Shown: positions 1 through 6,591 of the stretch, piece after piece
How positions within the stretch are numbered: the stretch's first letter is position 1
Layout: the number at the start of each line of letters is the position of its first letter
From: CAYWNK01 sp047639615
Lineage (GTDB): Bacteria > Planctomycetota > UBA1135 > GCA-002686595
Reading direction: 5' to 3'
DNA length: 6,854 bases
NCBI GenBank assembly: GCA_047639615.1
Contig: JBLIOL010000295.1
Coordinates: 1 to 6,854 of the forward strand
Notes under the pieces: generated by a model
Database searches by the model: none
What the model saw: the letters and a program-made list of their open reading frames with translations, nothing else
Told to the model about the DNA's origin: nothing
Translations under genes and position numbers: made by a program

Positions 1-424
1 CGTCCGCGCTAGGTGCCGCCTGGGGGCCCTGACCCACGGGCACGAAACCGGGCACGAGCAGCCAGAGCATGATCCCGCCCAGCAGGCCCAGCAGGCCCAC
101 GGCCCGGATCGCGCTGGCGGGTTCGAGCACCGGCGCGGCACCCACCAAGCGTTCGACGCGATTGGAGAGCGAGCTCGGATCCGGCAGGCCCTGGGCCAGC
201 ACGGGATCCTGACCGCAGAGGCTCCACTGGGAGATGCTCACCAGGGTCTGGCCCACGTCCAGAGGTGAGCTCGCAGCCACGGCCGCTTCGCCGTCGCCCT
301 GGTCCAAGCCGACCAGAGCGCGCCCCCCATTCAGGAAAATCCCAACGCCAAGCCGCAGCTGGCAAAAGCGCAAGGACGACGCCTGGATGCTCAAGCTCTT
401 CGGCCTCATCACATGGATAGCCAT
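1..424 (-). CDS. Partial protein with C-terminal membrane helix; M56/BlaR1-tail-like (tentative)
   Basis: An open minus-strand frame runs from an in-frame stop near 450 off the left edge, so the C-terminus is missing. The visible part ends with a hydrophobic helix (GLLGLLGGIMLWLLVPGF, about 100 to 45) preceded by the soluble stretch SLSNRVERLVGAAPV. An alanine-rich segment (GDGEAAVAASS), then a helix, then a short 'RVERL' motif just before a membrane helix recalls the region after the catalytic domain of M56/BlaR1 peptidases. No HExxH is visible upstream in any minus frame, so it would be a truncated copy, or the resemblance is accidental. ATG starts exist at 424 and 409, neither with a good ribosome-binding site; the longer is given. 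Third codon positions coincide with those of the antisense frame, so G/C-rich third positions do not prove the strand. Existence is moderately supported; the family is a guess. Confidence 0.5.
   Translation of the reverse strand, partial: MAIHVMRPKSLSIQASSLRFCQLRLGVGIFLNGGRALVGLDQGDGEAAVAASSPLDVGQTLVSISQWSLCGQDPVLAQGLPDPSSLSNRVERLVGAAPVLEPASAIRAVGLLGLLGGIMLWLLVPGFVPVGQGPQAAPSAD
372..376 (+). promoter_or_regulatory. Ribosome-binding site (AAGGA) of the small membrane protein
   Basis: AAGGA lies 10 bases before the ATG at 387. The spacing is slightly long, but this purine-rich match decides for 387 over the in-frame ATG at 234, which would add a basic, low-complexity N-terminus. Confidence 0.4.
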
Positions 425-593
425 CGTGATCCCGGGGTTGAGCAGTTTCTACAAGCAGCTCAACCCATCCTGGTACCGCCAAACCAAGGGCCTGCCCCTC
501 GGCGCCTGGCTCTGCCTAGACCTCCTGGGCCTCTCCGTCGTTTCGCTGCTCCTGACCCTGAGCTTCATCGAAGGGCGCCTGATCCAGCGTTAG
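387..593 (+). CDS. Small two-helix membrane protein, hypothetical
   Basis: The 68-residue product is almost all membrane: one hydrophobic helix at about residues 3-20 (LFGLITWIAIVIPGL), a polar basic connector with SWYRQTKG, and a second helix at about 41-62 (LCLDLLGLSVVSLLLTLSFI) ending in a basic tail. Third codon positions are almost all G or C, as in neighbouring genes, and past position 450 no minus-strand frame competes well. A purine-rich AAGGA precedes the ATG. I recognise no family; the small polar loop between two helices would fit an accessory membrane subunit, but that is not supported further. It converges on the membrane gene ending at 613, 19 bases away, and its first bases overlap the 5' end of the opposing edge gene, so one of the two starts may be wrong. 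Confidence 0.55.
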   Translation: MLKLFGLITWIAIVIPGLSSFYKQLNPSWYRQTKGLPLGAWLCLDLLGLSVVSLLLTLSFIEGRLIQR

Positions 594-612
594 CGAACCC
601 GATCGAGTTGAG

Positions 613-948
613 CTAGGAGCTCATGTTGGCCATGGATGCCAGTGCAGCCAGGAGCCAGGCCGGCCACCAGAGCAGGGCGGCGGGTATGACCGCACGAGGG
701 CGCTTGAACCGGATGGCAAGCGCCATGCTCATGGCACCGAGGACCAGTAGTCCCCATGCGCCGGCTGGTAGGAAGCTGTCCACTCCGCAGGAGTGACCAT
801 AGAGCCGTGCGGCCCAGGGTCCGGCGAAGGGCACGACCAAGGCCATGCCGTCGCGAACCATGGCCAAGAAGATCAAGCTGGGGAGGCCACACTCCAGCAC
901 GAGGGTCACACGCAGCCAGCGGGGATATCTCGCGCGGGAAGTATCCAT
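613..948 (-). CDS. Small integral membrane protein, hypothetical
   Basis: The 111-residue protein has a short basic N-terminus (DTSRARYPR) followed by about four hydrophobic segments: roughly residues 11-31 (LRVTLVLECGLPSLIFLAM), 35-50, 58-79 (FLPAGAWGLLVLGAMSMALAI) and 86-106 (VIPAALLWWPAWLLAALASM). Basic residues fall in the loop before the last helix (RFKRPR). The start at 948 was chosen over the upstream in-frame ATG at 1110 because GGAAG sits five bases before it and because the extra 54 residues would be a Cys/Arg-rich stretch unlike a real N-terminus. I recognise no family. It lies 197 bases downstream of the lipoprotein gene on the same strand and may or may not share its transcript. 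Confidence 0.6.
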   Translation of the reverse strand: MDTSRARYPRWLRVTLVLECGLPSLIFLAMVRDGMALVVPFAGPWAARLYGHSCGVDSFLPAGAWGLLVLGAMSMALAIRFKRPRAVIPAALLWWPAWLLAALASMANMSS

Positions 949-953
949 GAGGA

Positions 954-958
954 CTTCC
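954..958 (-). promoter_or_regulatory. Ribosome-binding site (GGAAG) of the small membrane protein at 613-948
   Basis: On the minus strand GGAAG is followed by TCCTC and then the ATG at 948, a five-base spacing. It supports the short start over the in-frame ATG at 1110. Confidence 0.45.
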
Positions 959-1040
959 AGCGTAGCGCTACCTGGCAATCCCAACCATTGGCTCCCCCCT
1001 CCCTCAGTAGCGATTCCCAAGACAAACCCGTCACAGGGGC

Positions 1041-1086
1041 TGCAACGCCACCGTCGAAGTGGTCGCCGGGGAGGCGACGGCTTGCA
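1041..1086. repeat. Nested inverted repeats with alternative pairings in a gene-free spacer
   Basis: Outer arms TGCAA (1041-1045) and TTGCA (1082-1086) enclose two mutually exclusive inner stems: CCGTCG (1051-1056) with CGACGG (1075-1080), or GTCGCC (1062-1067) with GGCGAC (1073-1078, five-base loop). Both inner stems are perfect six-base pairings and share the right arm. No T-run follows on either strand, so this is not a standard intrinsic terminator. It sits between the lipoprotein and small membrane protein genes, in 949-1145, where I see no coding frame. GC-rich DNA yields short stems by chance, so a function is only possible. Confidence 0.4.
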
Positions 1087-1113
1087 CGCTCGAGCCCGCG
1101 CCACTCTCACCCA

Positions 1114-1150
1114 GATAGCGCTACCAGCTGAGCCAGGACTCGGTGCTATC
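1114..1150 (-). terminator. Imperfect hairpin over the lipoprotein stop codon, possible terminator
   Basis: GATAGC (1114-1119) pairs with GCTATC (1145-1150), then ACC (1123-1125) with GGT (1142-1144), then GAG (1130-1132) with CTC (1139-1141) around a six-base loop. This gives a 12-pair stem with bulges of three and four bases on one arm. The minus-strand TAG stop of the lipoprotein (1146-1148) lies in the stem. No U-tract follows, so if it ends transcription it is not a textbook intrinsic terminator; it could instead protect the 3' end. Confidence 0.3.
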
Positions 1151-1532
1151 TCCTTCGATGGACGACTTCGATTCGCACCAGTTCGTCACCGGAGTCTTGA
1201 TCGCAGGTGAGTCCGTTCATGATCAGAATGATCTGCATGAACGAGAGGAGTGCATCCGCGGGCACACGCTTGATACTTTGCAGGCGTAGGTTGCTGGACC
1301 TCATGAGCGCTAGGGCATTCGGCGTAGCTTCCAAACGCCAACCTCTGAGCGTCGCGAGCTCGTCGACAAGATCCGCAACGGAATGTACCTCTCCAGCCTC
1401 GGAATCCCCCGTGTCGATGACGTAGTCCGTTCCATCCACATTGACCAAGGCTGCGGGTCCTACGGCTTGCTCGGGTGCAGCGGAACAGCCGATGAAGAGC
1501 AAGGCAGCGAGCGCGAGGAGTGCCTGATGCAT
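1146..1532 (-). CDS. Putative lipoprotein with secretin N0/STN-like domain
   Basis: The 128-residue protein begins with a hydrophobic signal (MHQALLALAALLFIGC) ending in a lipobox-like LFIGC, so Cys16 would be the lipidated residue; the n-region has no Lys or Arg, only His2. After a short linker, residues about 48-125 follow the pattern of secretin N0/STN domains: a helix with a spaced acidic face (VADLVDELATLRG), strands around residues 66-76 and 82-86 (LRLQS), a second helix (PADALLSFMQIIL), then NGL and a closing strand (ELVRIEVV). In secretins and TonB receptors this fold precedes the channel; here it stands alone, with no secretin gene in view. It could be a periplasmic adaptor, but that is inference. 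GGAG lies five bases before the ATG. The VOC gene upstream ends 129 bases away. Confidence 0.75.
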   Translation of the reverse strand: MHQALLALAALLFIGCSAAPEQAVGPAALVNVDGTDYVIDTGDSEAGEVHSVADLVDELATLRGWRLEATPNALALMRSSNLRLQSIKRVPADALLSFMQIILIMNGLTCDQDSGDELVRIEVVHRRR

Positions 1533-1537
1533 GCCAG

Positions 1538-1541
1538 CTCC
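1538..1541 (-). promoter_or_regulatory. Ribosome-binding site (GGAG) of the lipoprotein gene
   Basis: GGAG is followed by CTGGC and the ATG at 1532 on the minus strand. It is one of the clearest Shine-Dalgarno matches in the window and fixes the start, which also gives a proper lipoprotein signal. Confidence 0.55.
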
Positions 1542-1661
1542 GACGATCGAGGCTGCCGCTCCCTTCCCCGGTAGGAACTGAGTCCTGGGAAAGTTTTGTA
1601 GGGATCGCGTTGCCGGCGGAGGGGGAAAACGGCGGCGATTGGTGCGGCTCGGTATGGTCGG

Positions 1662-2024
1662 TTAGTGGAGTTGGATCCACTCGATGCGGTTGCCGAAGCA
1701 GTCGGGGGCGAAGGCGCGGGTGCGGCCGGGGAGTTCGCCACCGGGAGTGGTGGGGTAGCCGGCGGCTTGGAGGCGCGAGGTGAGGTCCGTTAGGTCCCCG
1801 ATGATGATGGCGGGGTGTGCTTTGGCGGCGGGGCGGAAGTCGGGGTCGACGCCCAGGTGGATGTGGACCTGGCCGGAGACGAACCAGCAGCCTTGGACGC
1901 CGGCGCCGCTCTCTGGCTTGGGAGCCTCGGTCATGCCGAGGACGCCGACGAAGAACTCGCGGGCGGTTTGTTCCTGGCCGGCGGGCATGGCCAGTTGCAC
2001 GTGGTCGATGGCGCAGAATTCCAT
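1662..2024 (-). CDS. VOC family protein (glyoxalase/bleomycin-resistance fold)
   Basis: The 120-residue product has the single VOC module of two beta-alpha-beta-beta-beta units. Recognisable parts are the opening strand AIDHVQLAMP with the first metal-ligand candidate His8, EQTAREFFVGVLGM (residues 18-31), the KPESGAGVQGCWF stretch, the strand QVHIHLGVD carrying His54 and His56, KAHPA with His70, and the closing FGNRIEWIQ with Glu115, where the last metal ligand sits in many family members. VOC proteins include lyases, isomerases, dioxygenases and antibiotic-binding proteins; nothing here names the substrate. This length and motif set match the small, usually unassigned, glyoxalase-like group. 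It starts 18 bases after the dbpA stop on the same strand, so it is probably translated from the dbpA transcript. No clear Shine-Dalgarno precedes the ATG. Confidence 0.88.
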   Translation of the reverse strand: MEFCAIDHVQLAMPAGQEQTAREFFVGVLGMTEAPKPESGAGVQGCWFVSGQVHIHLGVDPDFRPAAKAHPAIIIGDLTDLTSRLQAAGYPTTPGGELPGRTRAFAPDCFGNRIEWIQLH

Positions 2025-2042
2025 GGCTTGGCGGGCTTGGGG

Positions 2043-3443
<1,401 letters not shown>

Positions 3444-3450
3444 GGCGAAC

Positions 3451-3456
3451 ACTATA
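3451..3456 (-). promoter_or_regulatory. Possible -10 element of dbpA (leaderless start)
   Basis: On the minus strand TATAGT differs from TATAAT at one base. Seven bases separate it from the GTG at 3443, so transcription would begin at or next to the start codon. No Shine-Dalgarno precedes that GTG, which fits a leaderless message. No good -35 box is seen upstream. The plus strand reads ACTATAGC here, so the same AT-rich spot could also serve the divergent oxidase gene. Confidence 0.3.
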
Positions 3457-3495
3457 GCCTGGTTCCCACCCGCCGGGGCATGCCATGATCTCTCC

Positions 3496-4620
3496 ATGGG
3501 AAGCTTGAATGTGGTCGTCGTTGGGGCCGGTGCCTTCGGTGGCTGGACGGCCCTCGAGTGCGCTAAACGGGGTGCCAAGGTGACCTTGGTGGACGCCTGG
3601 GAGCCGGGGCATGGCCGCGCCAGCTCGGGCGGCGACACACGCGTGATTCGCCACGGCTACGGGCCCCAGGGTCTGTATGTGGACATGGTGCGGCGGGCGC
3701 TCGAGCGCTGGCGGAAGGCCCCGGAGGAGCTGGGCGAGTCCCTCTTTGATCAGGCGGGCGTGCTCTGGCTGGTGCAGGAGGACGAGGAGTTTGAGCTGCA
3801 GTCCTTGGCCGATATGCAGCGCGAGGGAGTTCCCGTGGAGCGCCTCGATCTGGCCGCCATCGGTGAGCGCTGGCCGCAGATCTGCCTGGACGGTGTGCGC
3901 TGGGGCATGCTTGAGCCCACGGCCGGCGCCCTGCACGCGCGGCGGGCTTGCCGCGCGGTGGTGCGCAGCCTGGAGGCGAGTGGCGGCAAGCTCGTGCGCG
4001 GCAAGGTACTCCCCATCGAGGCCGCGCCCGGTCCCCTGGGCGAGATCCAACTGGAGGACGGCCGGCGTCTTGATGCAGACCAATTCGTCTTCGCCGGCGG
4101 ACCCTGGATGGGCGAACTCTGCGCCGATGTGCTCGGGCCGCTTCTCGAGGTCACGCGCCAGGAGGTCTTCACCTTTGGCCCGCCCCCGGGCGATAGTCGC
4201 TTCGACATGGGCGCCTTGCCCGCCTGGGCCGATCACTCGGAGCACTTTTGGTATGGCATCCCCGGCAACGACGCGCGCGGCTTCAAGCTGGGCCGCGACA
4301 CCATCGGCGCCCTATTCGATCCCACCACGGGCGAGCGCCAAGCGAATCCCGAGGAGCTAGCCGCCGTACGCGAGTACCTGGCCATGCGCTTCCCCGCCAT
4401 GGCTGGCGCGCCGCTCTTGGAATCGCGCGTGTGTCAGTACACCAACACACCGGACCGCCAACCGATCATCGACCAGCACCCGCAGCACCCGAACCTGCGG
4501 CTTATGGCCGGAGCCTCCGGGCATGGCTTCAAGCTCGGTCCCGTCTTCGGCGAGGACGTAGCGGCCTGGATCTTCGGCGGACCGCGGCTCGACGCGACCT
4601 TTGATCTAGCGCGCTTCTAG
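3496..4620 (+). CDS. FAD-dependent amine oxidase, monomeric sarcosine oxidase-like (DAO family)
   Basis: The 374-residue flavoprotein probably oxidises an N-methyl or secondary amino acid to an imine, reducing O2 to H2O2. The N-terminal VVVVGAGAFGG (residues 6-16) is the Rossmann FAD-binding motif. GGDTRVIRHGYG (45-56) matches the sarcosine oxidase segment whose two arginines, here Arg49 and Arg52, hold FAD and the substrate carboxylate. Lys264 in GFKLG corresponds to the oxygen-activating lysine. Cys313 in VCQYTNTPD corresponds to the cysteine that binds FAD covalently, and Lys346 in SGHGFK to the second carboxylate-binding lysine. Length is close to the family's usual 385-390. No signal peptide is seen, so it is cytoplasmic. 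The start at 3496 puts the Rossmann motif at the N-terminus; the in-frame upstream extension lies in dbpA. Substrate (sarcosine, N-methyltryptophan, pipecolate or other) cannot be read from sequence. Confidence 0.93.
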   Translation: MGSLNVVVVGAGAFGGWTALECAKRGAKVTLVDAWEPGHGRASSGGDTRVIRHGYGPQGLYVDMVRRALERWRKAPEELGESLFDQAGVLWLVQEDEEFELQSLADMQREGVPVERLDLAAIGERWPQICLDGVRWGMLEPTAGALHARRACRAVVRSLEASGGKLVRGKVLPIEAAPGPLGEIQLEDGRRLDADQFVFAGGPWMGELCADVLGPLLEVTRQEVFTFGPPPGDSRFDMGALPAWADHSEHFWYGIPGNDARGFKLGRDTIGALFDPTTGERQANPEELAAVREYLAMRFPAMAGAPLLESRVCQYTNTPDRQPIIDQHPQHPNLRLMAGASGHGFKLGPVFGEDVAAWIFGGPRLDATFDLARF

Positions 4621-6218
4621 TTCGCGAGTACGGGCAAGCGCCAGGCCCCGGCCTCGACGCCGTTGCGCAGCACGACGATATCGCCGTAGAGCGCGAAGGT
4701 ATTCCAAGTGGTGCCTTCGAGCGCCTGCATGCGCGCGAGTACCTGGTTCTCTTCTTCCGGCGTCGCCGCGATGATCAACAGCTCGCCCTCTTCCGAAAGC
4801 AGCAACAGGTGCTCCCCCACCAGCAACATTTGGCCGTGACCGTAGCGCCCGTCCTTCCAGACGCGCTTGCCGTCGGCCATGGAAACGCACTCGAGGATGC
4901 CGTCCGAGAGCGCGTAGGCATGCTCGCCGCGCACTACCGCATTGGTGAACTTGGTACGCAAGGACCGGCGCGAAGACCAGAGAGCCTCGACGCTGAGTGA
5001 GCCATCTTGTCTTGTGGTGAGCTGCAGGAGACTGGAGCCCAGTCCGTAGCCCTTGGTAATCAGGACCATGTCCTCGCCCACGGGCAAGGGCGAGGAGTTG
5101 TTCGGGTCCGCGGCGGTTTTCGCCTTCCAGGGATGCTCCCAGAGCAGGACACCGGTGTAGGGCACGTGCGCGCTGATCGTATCCTCGTTGAGCACCAGGA
5201 TCTGTGGCGTTCCAGCCAACACCGCGTAGTTCGGCGAGGCGTGACTGACTTGTCTGGCCGGTCCCTCCCAGCGCAACCCGCCGCTCAGGCGGTCGAAAGC
5301 CACCAGGCCCGCTTGCTGCACCTCGGGATTGCCGCCCACAGGGACGATGCACAGGTCACCGACGATTAGCGGGGAGCTCGAGCGACCGTACTGAATGAAC
5401 TCTTCTTCGAGCTCCGGCGTCATGCCGTACTCCTTTGAGAGATCGCGCTCCCAGAGCAGGGCGCCGGTCGCGCCGTCCAAGCACACGAGCACGCCCGCCG
5501 TATCCTGCGCATAGACGCGACCCTCATGCACCTGGGGCGTAGCGTGCGGCCCCTTGCCGCCGAGCATATGGTCCATGCTCGAGTCGGTGGCGAAGCGCCA
5601 GAGCTCGCTGCCGTCTTCCAGGCTGCGCGCCACCACCAACTGCTCGGCGCCGCGCTGCTCGTGGGTCAGAGCCACGCCGTTGACCACCGCAAAGCCCGAC
5701 CAACCGAAGCCCACCGGCACCTTCCAGAGTTGCTCCGGAGCATGCGCAATCCAGTCCGTGTCGAGCTTGACGCCGGGTACCGTGCCATCGCGCAAGGGTC
5801 CTTGAAAACCGGGGAAGTCCGCGGGTGTGGTGGTCAGCAAGTCCACGCCGGCTTGCGCCGCCACCGCGCCGCTCTCGAGGCTAACCGTCTCCTTGGAATC
5901 CCAGCTCCAGTGCCAGCGCGGGACCATGGAGCCGCTCCAGTTCTCGACCACCACCGTCGACCGCACGCCGAGCAAGAGAACAACTACGCCCAGCACCACG
6001 CCGCCTCGCACGCGAGTCGATTGCCCACTGAAGCCCAGGAACCAAATGCCGTAGACCGCGGCGATCATCATCACCGCCATATACGAGAAGACATTGTTCA
6101 TGCCTGTGTCCCCGGCACCATCGCTCACCTGCAGCCAAATCAGCACAGCCAGGTGGGCCAGCAGGAACAGCACGACCATCAGGTTCGGGACGAGACGCGG
6201 CTTGTTGTCGGAGCTCAT
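4617..6218 (-). CDS. Membrane-anchored PQQ-like beta-propeller repeat protein
   Basis: The 533-residue protein opens with three membrane helices, about residues 12-31 (LMVVLFLLAHLAVLIWLQV), 43-63 (VFSYMAVMMIAAVYGIWFLGF) and 71-91, then a large domain built of PQQ-like propeller blades. Blade-type tryptophan motifs recur: QLWKVPVG (163-170), ELWRF (205-209), LLWERDL (254-260), LRWEGP (315-320), LLWEHPW (358-364) and RVWKDGRYGHGQ (452-463), with CLDGATGALLW a classic repeat. With a basic N-terminus inside and three helices, the propeller should lie in the periplasm. Despite the name, most such proteins do not bind PQQ; BamB is a scaffold relative. Enzyme activity is not established: no dehydrogenase partner or cytochrome is encoded nearby. 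It starts 23 bases after the broken RidA-like gene with only a weak CAGG as ribosome-binding site, and its stop overlaps that of the oxidase gene. Confidence 0.88.
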   Translation of the reverse strand: MSSDNKPRLVPNLMVVLFLLAHLAVLIWLQVSDGAGDTGMNNVFSYMAVMMIAAVYGIWFLGFSGQSTRVRGGVVLGVVVLLLGVRSTVVVENWSGSMVPRWHWSWDSKETVSLESGAVAAQAGVDLLTTTPADFPGFQGPLRDGTVPGVKLDTDWIAHAPEQLWKVPVGFGWSGFAVVNGVALTHEQRGAEQLVVARSLEDGSELWRFATDSSMDHMLGGKGPHATPQVHEGRVYAQDTAGVLVCLDGATGALLWERDLSKEYGMTPELEEEFIQYGRSSSPLIVGDLCIVPVGGNPEVQQAGLVAFDRLSGGLRWEGPARQVSHASPNYAVLAGTPQILVLNEDTISAHVPYTGVLLWEHPWKAKTAADPNNSSPLPVGEDMVLITKGYGLGSSLLQLTTRQDGSLSVEALWSSRRSLRTKFTNAVVRGEHAYALSDGILECVSMADGKRVWKDGRYGHGQMLLVGEHLLLLSEEGELLIIAATPEEENQVLARMQALEGTTWNTFALYGDIVVLRNGVEAGAWRLPVLAN

Positions 6219-6241
6219 GCGCCTGACGGTACCGGACCTAT

Positions 6242-6573
6242 CTACTGCGGCGCAATCAGCGCTTCCGCTTCCATCTCGATGCGCCAGCGTGGATCGAGTA
6301 AGCCCCCCGCCACCACCATGGTCGCCGCCGGCCGGACCTCGCTGTGATCCAGAATACTGTGCCGCGCACTACGTCCTTCAGGCTGGCGCCGGCTTCGATT
6401 AGCGCCTCTTCCATGATCTCGATACAGCGGCGCGTCTGCACTGCTGGATCATCTGGGCAAGAGCCATCCGGCCAAGTGGGACCTGTGCCTGCCACGAGCA
6501 CGCGCACGGCACGACTGAATCCAAAGCGGGGCTCATAGGGCGAACCGGAGGAAATGTTCTTGCGTGAGCTCAT
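6242..6573 (-). pseudogene. RidA-like (YjgF/YER057c/UK114) gene, disrupted by internal deletion
   Basis: RidA proteins are small trimers that hydrolyse reactive enamines and imines to ketones. The N-terminal part matches the family: NISSGSPYEPRFGFSRAVRV, then LVAGTG, then EALIEAGASLKDVVR. After VVR the frame continues only through GTVFWIT and then becomes Arg/Trp-rich, ending at a TGA (6256-6258). The conserved C-terminal strand appears intact in another frame: SEVRPAATMVVAG, then DPRWRIEMEAEALIAPQ, ending at the TAG at 6242-6244. About 15 residues expected between the halves are missing, so this is an out-of-frame deletion, not a one-base error. A second, in-frame gap is likely near residue 27: family members usually have a GNR-type turn between RAVRV and LVAGTG. 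The ATG at 6573 was preferred over the GTG at 6579. It follows the SprA-related gene by 18 bases. Confidence 0.8.
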
Positions 6574-6591
6574 GCCCACGAAGATACCGGC

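Noticed and set aside
9..482. Long minus-strand open frame (157 residues, Arg/Gly/Pro-rich)
   Set aside because: Its composition is that of a GC-rich shadow frame. The adjacent minus-strand frame that runs off the left edge has a membrane helix and a more protein-like composition.
1085..1150. tRNA-like D-arm on the minus strand (GGCTCAGCTGGTAGCGC) followed by a T-loop-like GGCTCGAGC
   Set aside because: The arms are about five bases too close, neither the anticodon stem nor the T-stem pairs, one D-stem pair mismatches, and no matching acceptor strand or CCA end is found. It is at most a relic and more likely chance.
1533..1661. Possible terminator or promoter in the spacer between the VOC and lipoprotein genes (near-palindrome AGGAACTGAGTCCT at about 1573-1586, TACAAA on the minus strand)
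   Set aside because: The hairpin is short, interrupted and has no T-run, and the TACAAA has no supporting -35 element.
3444..3638. Longer DbpA N-terminus from an upstream ATG (3497 or 3638)
   Set aside because: It would add Pro/Thr/Ser-rich residues not found in the family and overlap the start of the divergent oxidase gene; the homologous part begins at KTDFGSLGL.
5526..6347. 273-residue plus-strand open frame, His-rich, opposite the PQQ-like gene
   Set aside because: It is antisense to well-conserved propeller blades, and the His-rich composition is a shadow effect.
6214..6575. Shared GCATGAGCTC around the start codons of the RidA-like and PQQ-like genes
   Set aside because: A ten-base identity including the ATG and two common codons for Ser is easily chance; flanking bases do not match further.
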